A DNA stretch of 64,000 bases, from the NCBI GenBank assembly GCA_965230015.1, contig CBDDKF010000001.1, forward strand, positions 124,001 through 188,000, given 5' to 3'. The translations under genes and the position numbers were made by a program. The notes under the pieces were generated by a model. The model was given only the letters and a program-made list of their open reading frames with translations. It was not told the DNA's origin and ran no database searches. The DNA is from JABSQH01 sp965230015 (GTDB lineage: Bacteria; Actinomycetota; Acidimicrobiia; Acidimicrobiales; Ilumatobacteraceae). Position 1 is the stretch's first letter. Each line of letters opens with the position of its first letter. Positions 1 through 11,800 of the stretch are shown here, in pieces.

Positions 1-1
1 C

Positions 2-3000
2 GGCCTCACTGTTGGTGACGTCGGTGCGGGTGAGTCCGATGACTACGACGTTGGTGACGTCAACCTGCAACTCCCGCTCGCCGGCCAAGAAGTGCTGCCT
101 GGCACCCCCGTCGACGTGACGTTGACGACGGGCCTGGTGAACGATCCGCCCGAGATCACCACCAACCCGGTGACCGAACACACCGTTGGCAGCGAGTACG
201 TGTACGACGTCGACGCCACCGATCCCGAGAGCGACCCGACCACGTTCGTGCTGCAGGCCGGGCCGCTCGACGACCAAGGCGACCCCCTCGCCACCATCAA
301 CCCGACCACCGGTGTCCTCACCTGGACCCCCACCACCGACGACGCCGGCGCAGTCGACTTCGCCATCCGCGCCGAAGACGGCAACGGCGGCATCGACGTC
401 CAATCCTTCACCCTCAACATCACCCTCCCCAACGCCGCACCTGGCGCGGTCGACGATGTCGTCAGCGCAACGTTCGGCGAGTCGCTGGTGATTGGCGCCA
501 CGATCCTGGAGAACGACACCGACCCCGACAACGACGACCTCGACATCACGAACTTCACCCAGCCGCAATCGGGCCAGCTCAGCGGAGCTGGGGAGACGCT
601 GACCTACACCCCGAACGAGCCGGTGTCGTCGACGACGGTTGCGTCCGACGTCGAGCTCACCGAGGTGCAACCGGTCGTAGTGACCAGCGACAAGCTGACC
701 AATCCGAGCTTCCCCGTCGAGCGTCTGAATGACGGGGTCACCTTCTCCGATTGGTTTACCAGCGGGTCTTCGCAGGGTCCTCCGATCACGCTGAGTTTCG
801 ACTTCGACGTCGACGTGGCGTTGGCCCGCGTGGACGTCTTTGGTTCCCGCCAGTTCGGCGAGGAGGGATACGAGGTTCAGGAGTTCACGATCCGTGCGCT
901 CGATGCCTCGGCCGCAGAGCTGTTCACCGCCGACGTCGTGGCTGATCCCGACAGCTCGCCTGGCGACGACGTCGACGCCGACACATCGTTCGACCTCGTG
1001 CCACTCAACGGCGGCGAACTGATCTCCGGCGTGCGCACGGTAGAGATCGTCATCACCCAAGTCGGCTCACAGGGATATCCGGGACTCTCCGAGATCGATC
1101 TGTATGGCGACGCTCCGGTGGCGTTGTTCGCTCCGCAACTCGAGTGGTCTGTGCTCGACATCGGATCTCAGACGGTCCCGTTGGTCGCTGACCTCGACCG
1201 TGACGGCACTCCTGAGGTCGTCTACAACACCCTGAACGGCGAACTGCGAGCCCGTCGGGGCGATAGCGGTGCCGTGGCATGGACGCGTCCCGAAGCTGGG
1301 GCCGGCGAATCGGGCACCGAACAGTACGGCACGCCGGTGATCGCAGACTTCGTGGACAATCCTGGCCTCGAAGTCGTGCATCCCGCCGACGACTCCTCGG
1401 TGCTCCGCGCCGTCGGGGCCGATGGGAGCGTGCTCGAAGAGTTCGACACGGCGCTCGACTTCCGTGAGGGGAACCTCGCTGCCGCCGACGTCGACGCCGA
1501 CGGCCAGCCGGAGATCGTCGGCGGTGGCAACGATCGCGTCGGTGTCTTCAACATCGACCCCGTCACCGCCGAGATCTCCGAGCGTTGGGTATCGCCCAAC
1601 TCGTCCGGATGCGGTCGGAACCAGACCTGGCCGTACTGCACCCCGGTGGTCGTCGATGTCGATCTCGACGGCCAGCTCGAGGTGATCACCGGCAGCACGT
1701 CGTTCGACGCGGCATCGGGAGTGTTGGAGCAAGAAGCCCGCAACATCGGCGGTGACGCATTCGTCGGCGTCGCCGACTTCGACGACGACCCCGAGGGGGA
1801 GATCGTTCGAGTCGACAATGGCACGGTGCACATCGTCAATCACGACTTCACCACCGTGTGGGGACCGCGCCCGCTGGCCACACCCGATGGCGACGTGGTG
1901 ACCGGGCGCGGCGGCCCACCGACGATCGCCGACTTCGACGGCGACGGGCGGCCCGAGATCGGCATCGCCGGTGCCCTGGTGTACGCGGTGTACGACCCGG
2001 ATGAGGACGCGACCACCGACGACTCGGTGCTGTGGACCTCGCCAATCGACGACACGTCGTCGTCGTCGACGGGCTCGACGTGTTCGACTTCGACGGCGAC
2101 GGCACGACGGAGGTGGTGTACGCCGACCAGGACTTCGTCCGCGTGTTCGACGGACCCACGGGGACGGTCCGCTGGGAGGAGCCCAACGGAACGAACACGA
2201 GAAGCGAAGCGCCGGTCGTTGCCGACGTGGACGGCGATGGCCAGGCGGAGATCGTCGTGACTGCAGAGCGTGCGAAGGTCGACCCCGCAGGGACCACATT
2301 CCCCCCAGGCATTCGCGTGTTCGGATCGCCGGCGGACAATTGGGTTCGGGCACGCGAGATCTGGAACCAGCATCAGTACGACGTCACCAACGTGAACAGC
2401 GACGGAACGGTCCCGGCGGTCCCGTCGGTCAACTGGTTCGACGGAGCGCTGAACAACTTCCGGCAGCAGTCGTTCCCCTCCGACGACCTCTCCGCACTCG
2501 ACTCGTTCACCTACGAGATCTCCGATCCGACTGGGGAGACCAGCACCGCCTCGGTGTTCGTCGAGACCCGGCCGCCGCAGAACGATCCGGTCGTGACGTG
2601 CCTGCCGTCGCCGACTGCAACCGTGGGCTATCCGTACAGCGCGCGCGTGTGCGCCACCGACCCCGACGGTGACGACCTGACCTTCGTCGGATCGGCCAAC
2701 CTGGCGACCACCGTCGACGTGCCACCGATTGCCCACCCCTGGCTTGCGGGCCAGCCGGACGGCACCACGGTCGCCGGTGGAGAGGCGCCCGGCGAGAGCC
2801 CGGTGTTGGCCGCAACCGACGAGTTCTTCGCCGCCGGTGAGCGGTTGAGCTTCGCCGTGTCGGGCAACGTCGGAACGGACAGCTCCGTCTACGGGCCGGA
2901 GGGATTCGATGGCACTACGTCGTACGGCGCGCGCGACGGGTTCTCCGGAATCGCCGCGCCGTGGGCAGCACCGATCGGCGTGTTCCTCACCGACGGCGCG

Positions 3001-6000
3001 CCCAACCCGTCATCGACGCCCGCGGATCTCGACTTCAACGCCACGACCGGAATCGGCCAGGACTTCGCGGAACTCTCGCCGGAGCTCCAGCAGCCGTTCT
3101 TCATCGGCGACGGACGCACGTCGGCCGGTGTTGCACAGGAGTTCGTCGTCCCTGCAGGCGCAACTCGCCTGTTCGTCGGGGTGATGGACGACAACGCGTG
3201 GTCGACCAATCCGGGCGACGGATTCGAGTTCACCGTCGTGTCGCCCAACGATGCGGGTATCGAACTCGACGCTGCGACGGGCGTTGTGACCTGGGTGCCG
3301 CCTGCCATCGGCTCGTTCAGGCTGCTCGGATCGGTCACCGACGACAGCGTCGAGAACCGGTCGACGGCGTTCGGTCAAACGATCACCGTCATCGAACCCG
3401 CCGAGGTCCCCGACCTGCTTCCACCGGGTGGCGGCGTCGATGAGGCGGAGGCGCGCCAGGCTGTGACCGATGTCGGTCTCGACGTGGGAACGGTCGAAGT
3501 CCAACCCTCAAACGATGTCCCCGCGGGCGAGGTGATCGAGCAGTTCCCGCCTTCAGGCTCGACGGCGTCGAATGACGGGCAAGTGGAGTTCGTGATCTCG
3601 TCGGGCCCATCGCCAGCGGATACCGACGGCGACAGCGACACGTTCACCCCGAACGAGGGTGACTGCAACGACGTCGACAGCTCGATCTTCCCGGGTGCTC
3701 CCGAGACCGACAATGACGGTGTCGACAGCGACTGCGACGGCAAGGACGGAGGCCTCGACGTGGCCCTGGTCGGGATCACGGGCGCCGACAGCGACATCGC
3801 GGTGGGCCGGACCCGTTCGTTCACCGCCCAGGCGCTGCTCGTCGGTGGACAGGTGGTCGACGTCACCGCGCTGGCAACGTTCGGCACGACCGACGACAGT
3901 GTCGCCACGATCTCCGGACGCACGGTCACCGCGGTGGCTGCCGGTGCCTTCGGTGTGACGGCTTCGTTCTCGGGCATCACCGCCCAGAAGGACCTGACGG
4001 CGATCGACTTGCTGCCTACCGACGGAACGCCACCGGTCGCCGATATCACGGCGCCAGTTGCGGGCGACGAACTCTCGGCCGAGGTCGACATCGTCGGTAC
4101 TGCGTCCGACGACAACCTGACCGGCTGGACCCTGACTGCGGTCGCCGAGGATGGTTCGTTGCTCACCGAGATCGCTGAGGGCACGACCGCGGTCGACTCC
4201 GATGTGCTGGGGACGTTGGCCACGGCCAGCGTGCCATCGGGCGTGGTCACGTTGCGCCTCGATGTCGAAGACAGTGGCGGCAACGTGAGCCGCATCGAGG
4301 TCCCGGTGATCGTGCTCGAGGGTCCGCAGCCCGGGCAGTTCTCGCTGTCGTTCACCGACCTGACCGTTCCGTTGTCCGGCATTCCGATCTCGGTGGTCCG
4401 TACCTACGACAGCCGCGACCGTCGCCCGGGTGACTTCGGAGCGGCGTGGGAGCTCGACATCACCGGCCTCGATCTGCGCGTGTCGCCCGATCAAGGTCTC
4501 GGTTGGGAGATCGTGTCTGGCCGGTTCGGCTCGAGTGCGCTGCGGCCGACGATCGATCACAGTGTGACGATCACGCTACCCGACGGCGATCAGGAGGTCT
4601 TCGACCTGTTGCCGTCGCCCAGTTCGGCGTCGTTCGTGCCGTTGTCGTTGACGACAGCGGCATACCGTCCGCGGCCCGGGACCTCGGGCACCCTTGTCCC
4701 GACTGGTGATCCGAGCTTGCTCGTCTTGCAGGACACCGATGGAGTTGTGCTGGCCGCCCAGGCGACCGCTGATGTGTACGACCCGCCTGGCTTCGTGTAC
4801 ACCCGGCTCGACGGGACGGCGTTCACTATCGATGCTGATGGCACGATCCTGCGCGTCGAGGATCCCAACGGCAACGTCTTGACGATCGACGACGACGGCA
4901 TCACGCACTCGGCTGGCAAGTCGGTGGTGTTCGAGCGCGATGCACTCGGCCGCATCACCTCGGTGACCGATCCCGAGGGCAACCCGCAGACGTATCAGTA
5001 CAGCGCTGTTGGCGACCTGGTTGCGCACACCGACCGCGAGGGCAATCGGACGACCTTCGGTTACGACGACGGTCACTACCTGACCGAGATCGTCGACCCG
5101 CTCGGGCGCAGGGGCGCCCGGATGGAGTACGACGACCAGGGCCGGCTGATCGCAACAATCGACGCCGAGGGGCGCCGGGTCGAGGTGGACCACGATCCAG
5201 ATGCGCGTACGTCGGTGTCGAGAAACAACGATGGGTCGCAGCGGGTGTTGGTGTACGACGCCGACGGCAACGTGACTCAGGAGATCGACGAACTCGGTCG
5301 GGAGACGACCCGGACCTTCGATTCTGATGGCAACCGTTTGAGTCATACCGACGGTGAGGGGCGTACGACGACGAGCGCGTACGACGACGATGGGCTCGAG
5401 ACGAGTCGCACCGACGGTGAGGGCAACACGGTGACGTGGGTGCGTGATGCCAACGGGCGTGTGATCGAGCGCGTCAGCGACGATGGGGATCGCACCGTGT
5501 GGACGCGTGACTCGGCGGGGAACGTGCTGAGTCGGATCGATCCGGACGGCGCCGAATGGTTCTGGTCGTACGACAGTGCGGGCAATCAGATCAGCGCGAC
5601 CGACCCGAACGGGAACACGACGACGTCGACGTATGACCAGTTCGGTCAGCTCATGTCAACCGTTGACGCGGTCGGGCGCGAGGTCACTGCTGCGTTCGAT
5701 GGGTCGGGCGCAGCGACCGAGGTGACGATCGACGGTGTCGACGGGTCACGCACGGTCGAGGTACTTAACAACCGCAACGACATCCCGCTGGAGGTCACGC
5801 GACCGAGCGGCGGTACCGACATCAGAACGGTTGATGGCGCAGGTCAGATCACGTCGGTTACCGACGCCGCTGGCCGGCAGGTCAGCCATACGTGGGGTGC
5901 CGATGCTCGCTTGCAGAGCACTGTGCTCGACGACGGCACCACGATCGGAGCGACCTACGACGTACGTGGCCGCATGGACTCGGCCGAGTCGTTGGAAGGA

Positions 6001-8730
6001 GCGATCCGGGCGATGAACTATGACGCCGCGGGTCAGGTGACGTCGTTCACCGATCCTGGCGGTGTCCCGGGCGACTTGGGTGATGACCCGCGAACGACGC
6101 TGGCGTACGACGACGGCGGCATGCTGACATCGATCACCAATCCCAACGGTGTGGTCAGGGGCTTGGTCTTCGACGACGCGGGCCGGGTTGCGGGAACTAT
6201 CGATGCGCTTGGTCGCTCCACCTCGTCGGTCCTCGACGACGAAGGCCGATCGCTCAGCGAGACCGATGCACTTGGTCGCACGACGAGCTACGTCTACGAC
6301 GATGCGGGACGGGTCCTCGAGGCGACGCTTCCAGACGGTGAGACCGTCAGCACGACGTACGACGATGCTGGCAATCGGCTGACGACGACCGACGAGCTCG
6401 GTCGCACCACGAGCTACGCCTACGACGCGGCGCACCGCCTCATCTCAGTCACCGATCCCACCGGCGCAACGACGACGATGCAGTGGTCGATGCTCAACCA
6501 ACTTGCGGCGATCACCGACGCGCTGGGCCGGACTACACGATTTGGGTACGACGCCGACGGCAACACGACCGAGATCGTGCGACCCGACGGAGCAACGAGC
6601 ACGTTCGTTTACGACGTCACCGGTTTGCCGATCGAGGTCACGGATCCGAACGGTCGAACCACGACAACGACGTACGACGGCCTTCGCCGGCCGGTAACCA
6701 TCGCCTACGGCGATGGACGCCAGGTCGCCTATACCTACAACGACGGCACCACGGTCCCAGCGACCATCACCGACCACCGCGGTACGACCACTCAGGTCAC
6801 CGACGAGCGCGGGCGGATGGTGAGCCGCACCGAGCCCGATGGCACGACCGTGGAGTACGAGTACGACGACGGTGACCGCCTTGTCGCGGTGGAGACCCCG
6901 TACGGGCGGACCACGTACACCTACGACCTCGGCGATCGGATGACGTCGCTGACCGACGCTACGGGCACGACGGCGTTCACCTACGACGCAGTCGACAATC
7001 TGCTCACCACCACTTATCCGAATGGGGTGGTGGAGACACGGACGCATGACGACCGGGATCGTGTGCTCACGATCCGCGCCGTCGGTGGCGGGGGAGTGGT
7101 CACCGATCTCGCCCACACGTACACCGCTGCCGGACAGGTGGAGACGATCGTCGACGCTGTGCTCGGCACGACGACGACCTATGCCTACGACGGCGCGGGC
7201 CGGCTGGTGGGCGAGACCGTGGTCGGAGGAGGCCGCGACCGGACCGTCACACACACCTTCGACGCCGTCGGCAACCGCCTCGCCGTGTCCGACTCGGTCG
7301 ACGGCGACACGGGGTTCACGTATGACGTCGGGGATCGCATCGTGCAACAGAGCGCGCCGACCGGTGACACGACGTACGTCTACGACGCCTCCGGGCAGCG
7401 GATCATCGTGAACACGCCGACGGGTGAGTCGCTTCATGGGTGGGATGCAGCCGGACGCTTGGCGTCGGTGCGCACTGAGGCGGGTGTGGTGCAGCAACAC
7501 AGCTATGCCGCCGATGGTCTGCTGATGTCGACGGTCACCGGAGTGGAGGAGACCCGCTTTGTGCAGGTGCGATTTGCGCCTCACGCACAGATCGCCGCGA
7601 GCTACCGGCCCGACGGGAGTCTCATCGAACGGTCGACGCTTGCACCGACGCGGTTGTCGGTCACCGACGCCGCGGGCACGACGCACAGCCTCCACGGCAA
7701 CCACCTGGCGACCACGCTCGCGATTACGGCTGGCGACGGAAACGTGCTCGATCGTGCAGAGATGGCGCCATACGGGGAGCCGCGGACCAACGGTGACGTC
7801 GGTGATTTCGGATTCACCGGCGAATACACCGACCCGGTGACCGGATTGGTCTATCTCCGCCAGCGCTGGTATGACGCGACAGCGGGCGTGATGCTCTCCA
7901 CCGATCCGTTCGGAGGGTTCGTGTCCGACCCGCGGAGTCTGCATGACTACCTCTACGCGTACGGCGATCCGGTAAATCTCACGGACCCGAGCGGGCTCAA
8001 CCCGACCCTGACCGAGCTCAACCTCGTGTTCCAGATCGCCACTGGGCTGGCGCTGGCAACAGGGGCGTTCGCGGCCGCTGGCGTGGCGCTGGGTGCGAGC
8101 CGCACGTGGCGCGGACCAACGCTCGACATCGGCACATCCGTGCCAGGCGTCGCCAACTGGGACGTTGGGTTCCGAGCCTCGGTCCTCCGGACGAGTGCGC
8201 CGACCGGCGACGAAGGTCAGTTGCTGCACACGAGGTCGTTCCACCTCACCATGTGGCTCGGGCAGAGCGTGAATGCCAACGGTGTCAACGACTCCGACGG
8301 CGTCGGAAGCTTCTTGTCGAAAGGCCTCGGCGGTGTCGGCAAGTGGCTCGGCGGGCTCAGCATCTCGAAGGGCTCGGTTACCGTCGTCTCGCCAGCAAGG
8401 CCGTTCGGCGGGCGCCACGGCATTCAGCCGTGGGTGCTGACGCCGAGTTACTTGACGGGAGGGATCAGCATCAGCGGGGGCTGGCTCTTCTCGGTACTCA
8501 GAGACAAACTCGGGCTGGATATCGAAGGAAACTCATGGAGCGCCAACTTCCTCATCATGGGCTTCGGTATCGGCGGTGCGTATCCGGGCGGCGGTGACGA
8601 CTTCGGCACTGCCGTTTCGAACGACTTCGCCCCAGCGTCGATCTTGCCCGACGTGGGAGCATCGATCTACGCCGGCTTCACCGTCAGCATCACACCGTTT
8701 CACTGGGTGGAGCAGCCAACCCCGCCCTGA
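2..8730 (+). pseudogene. RHS/YD-repeat giant surface protein, copy 1 (5' end outside window, one frameshift)
   Basis: The reading frame is open from base 2 and continues from outside the window. It starts inside a PASTA domain matching the other two copies, followed by cadherin-like domains, a discoidin-like domain (about 640-1110) and FG-GAP propeller blades with DxDxDG-type calcium motifs (about 1170-2300). Near 2080 the frame changes from 2 to 1: the first frame dies at 2260, while the second gives VFDFDGDGTTEVVY, which lines up with copies 2 and 3. One missing base restores 2910 codons exactly. After that come a third PASTA domain, an Asp-rich DGD...GDCND motif (about 3620-3740), an Ig-like domain, a long YD-repeat shell (about 4850-7700) and an RHS core ending in PxxxxDPxGL at about 7966-7998. 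The last 243 residues are a tip shared with copy 2. A secreted surface role is likely; a toxin role is unproven. The frameshift may be genuine or a sequence error. Confidence 0.85.
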
Positions 8731-8808
8731 TCGCGTCGCGTCGCCCCGACGCGACTGACTCCACTGTCGCGTGGGTGTGTTGTTGGCGGTGTGTTAGTGG
8801 GGTGGTTT

Positions 8809-8814
8809 TAGGTT
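8809..8814 (+). promoter_or_regulatory. Predicted -10 box of a leaderless RHS copy 2 transcript
   Basis: TAGGTT lies seven bases before the GTG at 8822, inside a block (about 8782-8815) that is conserved upstream of copy 3. No Shine-Dalgarno is present. The spacing puts transcription start at or next to the GTG. No convincing -35 is visible at 16-18 bases. Confidence 0.5.
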
Positions 8815-8821
8815 CGGTCGG

Positions 8822-11800
8822 GTGAGTGTTGCGGACGGGTCTTTTCGGGTTGTGTCGCGGTCGCGGGGGACGGTGGGTGTGGCGATCGGGTTGGTTGCTG
8901 CGTTGATTGTTGGGGTGTTGGTTGCGGCGCCGGTGTCGGCGGAGGAGTTGGGTCAGGTCGGTCCGCCAAGCGATGAGGTTGTGCCGGTTGCGGAGTCGCG
9001 GGCGGTGGGTGAGGCGTCGAGTGTGGTGTCGTTGGTGCCGGCGCGTGTGTTGGAGACGCGTGCGGGTCGGCCGACCGCCGATGGCTTGTTCGAGGGCATC
9101 GGACGGCGCAGTGCGCTGCAGGTGACTGAGGTTGATGTGCTCGACCGTGTGGGTGTCCCCGCTTCGGGTGTGGAGGCGGTCGTGATGAATGCGACGGCGA
9201 TTGGTGCGGTGCAGCGTGGGTTCTTGACGGTGTTTCCGTGTGGGGAGCGGCCGGAGGCGTCGTCGGTGAACTACGAAGCCGGCGGTCCGGCGGTGGCGAA
9301 TGAGGTGATCGCCAAGGTCTCCGATCAGGGCACGGTGTGTGTGTTCAACCAACGCGATCTGGACATCGTGTTGGACGTGGTCGGGTACATCGGCGCCGCG
9401 GACACCGAGGTGCGGGCTGCGGGTGAGACGTCGTCGGTGGTGTCGTTGGTGCCGGCACGCGTGTTGGAAACACGTGCGGACCGGCCGACCGCCGATGCTC
9501 AGTTTGAGGGGATCGGACGACGCAGTGCGCGGCAAGTGACTGAGGTGGATGTCCTCGATCGGGTGGGTGTGCCTGCGGAGGGTGTTGAGGCGGTGGTGAT
9601 GAACGCCACCGCGATCGGTGCGGTGCAGCGTGGGTTCTTGACCGTGTTCCCCTGCGGTGAACGTCCTGAGGCGTCGTCGGTGAACTACGAAGCCGGCGGC
9701 CCCGCGGTGGCCAATGAGGTGATCGCCAAAGTCTCCGATCAGGGCACGGTGTGTGTGTTCAATCAACGCGATCTGGACATCGTGTTGGATGTCGTTGGTT
9801 ACATCGGTGCCGCCGATACCGAGACGCGGGCCGCGGGTGAGGCGTCGAGTGCGGTGTCGTTGGTGCCGGCACGCGTGTTGGAAACACGGGCCGATCGGCC
9901 GACCGCGGATGGTCTGTTTGAGGGGATCGGACGACGTGCTGCGCGTCAGGTGACTGAGGTGGATGTCCTCGATCGTGTCGGTGTGCCCGCGGAGGGTGTC
10001 GAGGCGGTGGTGATGAACGCCACCGCGATCGGTGCGATCCAACGCGGGTTCTTGACGGTGTTCCCATGTGGGGATCGTCCGGAGGCGTCGTCGGTGAACT
10101 ACGAGGCCGGCGGCCCCGCTGTTGCGAATGAGGTGATCGCCAAGGTCTCCGATCAGGGCACGGTGTGTGTGTTCAATCAACGCGATCTCGACATCGTGTT
10201 GGACGTCGTTGGCTACATCTCATCGATCCCGTCCCCGACGGATCCGCCACCGGTTGATCCACCACCGGTCGATCCGCCGCCTCCGCCTCCGCCACCACCG
10301 GATGGTGATGTGGTGGTGCCTGATGTGGTCGGATTGCAGCAGGGTCAAGCAATCGAGCGGATCGTCGATGAAACCCTGACCCCCGGACTCGGCGGCAGTC
10401 GTCACGACTCCGCTCCCGCGGGTGAGGTCATCGAACAAACCCCGATCGGCGGCTCCCGTGTCGATGAAGGCGACGACGTCGCCTTCGTCCTGTCGTTGGG
10501 TCCCGAACTCGTCACGGTGCCCGACGTGTTGGGCGACGACGAAACCACCGCCCGCAGCAAGATCGAAGCCGCCGACCTCACCGTTGGTGACGTCGGCGCA
10601 GGCGAGTCCGATGTCTACGACGTTGGTGACGTCAACCTGCAACTCCCACTGGCCGGCCAACAGGTGTTGCCGGGCACCCCCGTCGACGTGACGTTGACGA
10701 CGGGCCTGGTGAACGATCCGCCAGAGATCACCACCAACCCGGTGACCGAACACACCGTCGGAACCGAGTACGTCTACGACGTCGACGCCACCGACCCCGA
10801 AAGCGATCCGATCACGTTCGTCCTCCAAGCCGGGCCGCTCGACGAACTTGGCGACCCCCTCGCCCAGATCGACCCGACCACCGGTGTGCTCACCTGGACC
10901 CCCACCACCGACCACGCCGTGCCTGTCGACTTCGCCATCCGCGCCGAAGACTCAAACGGCGGCATCGACGTCCAATCCTTCACCCTCGACGTGCGTGTGC
11001 CGAACCGACCACCGGTGCCAGAAGACGACGTGTACGGGGTTGCGATCAACGACGTCTTGACCGTTGATGCCGACTCGGGCGTGCTGTCCAACGACACCGA
11101 CCCTGACGACGACGACCTCACGGCCGAGATCGTCGACGATCCCGCCAACGGAACGGTCGCGTTCACCGACGACGGCAGCTTCACCTACACGCCGTTCCAA
11201 CAGATCTCCGGTGGCACCCGATTCCCGGGCATCGACCTCACCCGCTTCAGCCTCGCGGAGGTCGACGCCTCTTCTACCCAGTCCGCCAGCTTCGTTGCAG
11301 AGAACCTGGTCGATGGGTTTGCCGAGGAGTTCTGGGTGGCCGCATTCGGGACGACGACTGCGCAGATCACGCTCACGTTCGACGCGTCTGTCACCCCGGC
11401 GACACTTGATCTGTTGGGGATTCGCGGGTCGAACGCCGACAGTGGGTTGGGGTTGCGCGAAGTCGACGTGACGCTGCTCGACGCCGACGACAACACGGTG
11501 CTCTCGCTGCCTGGGCAGCTGTTCCCGCCGAACGATGACGGTGGCGATGACGTCGATGCCGACCTCACGGTCGACCTTGCAGCCGCTGCTGGTGGTGACG
11601 CGCCCGCGGGTGTGCGCTCGGTGGTGATCGACATCGTCGATACCGACGGCGGCCGCCCCGGTCTCGGCGAGGTTGTTCTGACCGGTGACGGGCCACGGCG
11701 CAACCTGTCGCCCGACATCCAATGGTCGTGGACCGACAGCACCGGGAACGGGGACGGGGCAACGTTGGTTTCGCCGACCGTCGGCGACCTCGACGGCGAC

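Noticed and set aside
1067..2353. Long minus-strand frames opposite the RHS genes (also 6445-8418, 8690-10180, 24137-27142).
   Set aside because: They mirror repeats of the plus-strand genes, are Arg- and His-rich, and recur wherever the RHS repeats recur.
8756..8800. Attachment site or integration hot spot at the tRNA genes and RHS borders.
   Set aside because: No integrase, no direct repeats of tRNA 3' ends and no transposase were seen anywhere in the window.
8731..8821. A possible immunity gene between RHS copies 1 and 2.
   Set aside because: The 91-bp gap has no frame of useful size and is explained by the promoter of copy 2.
10225..10310. Short repeats of CCACCGGT/GATCC type that could look like a CRISPR or minisatellite.
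   Set aside because: They are in frame and encode the PPPVDPPP linker between surface repeats and PASTA domains.
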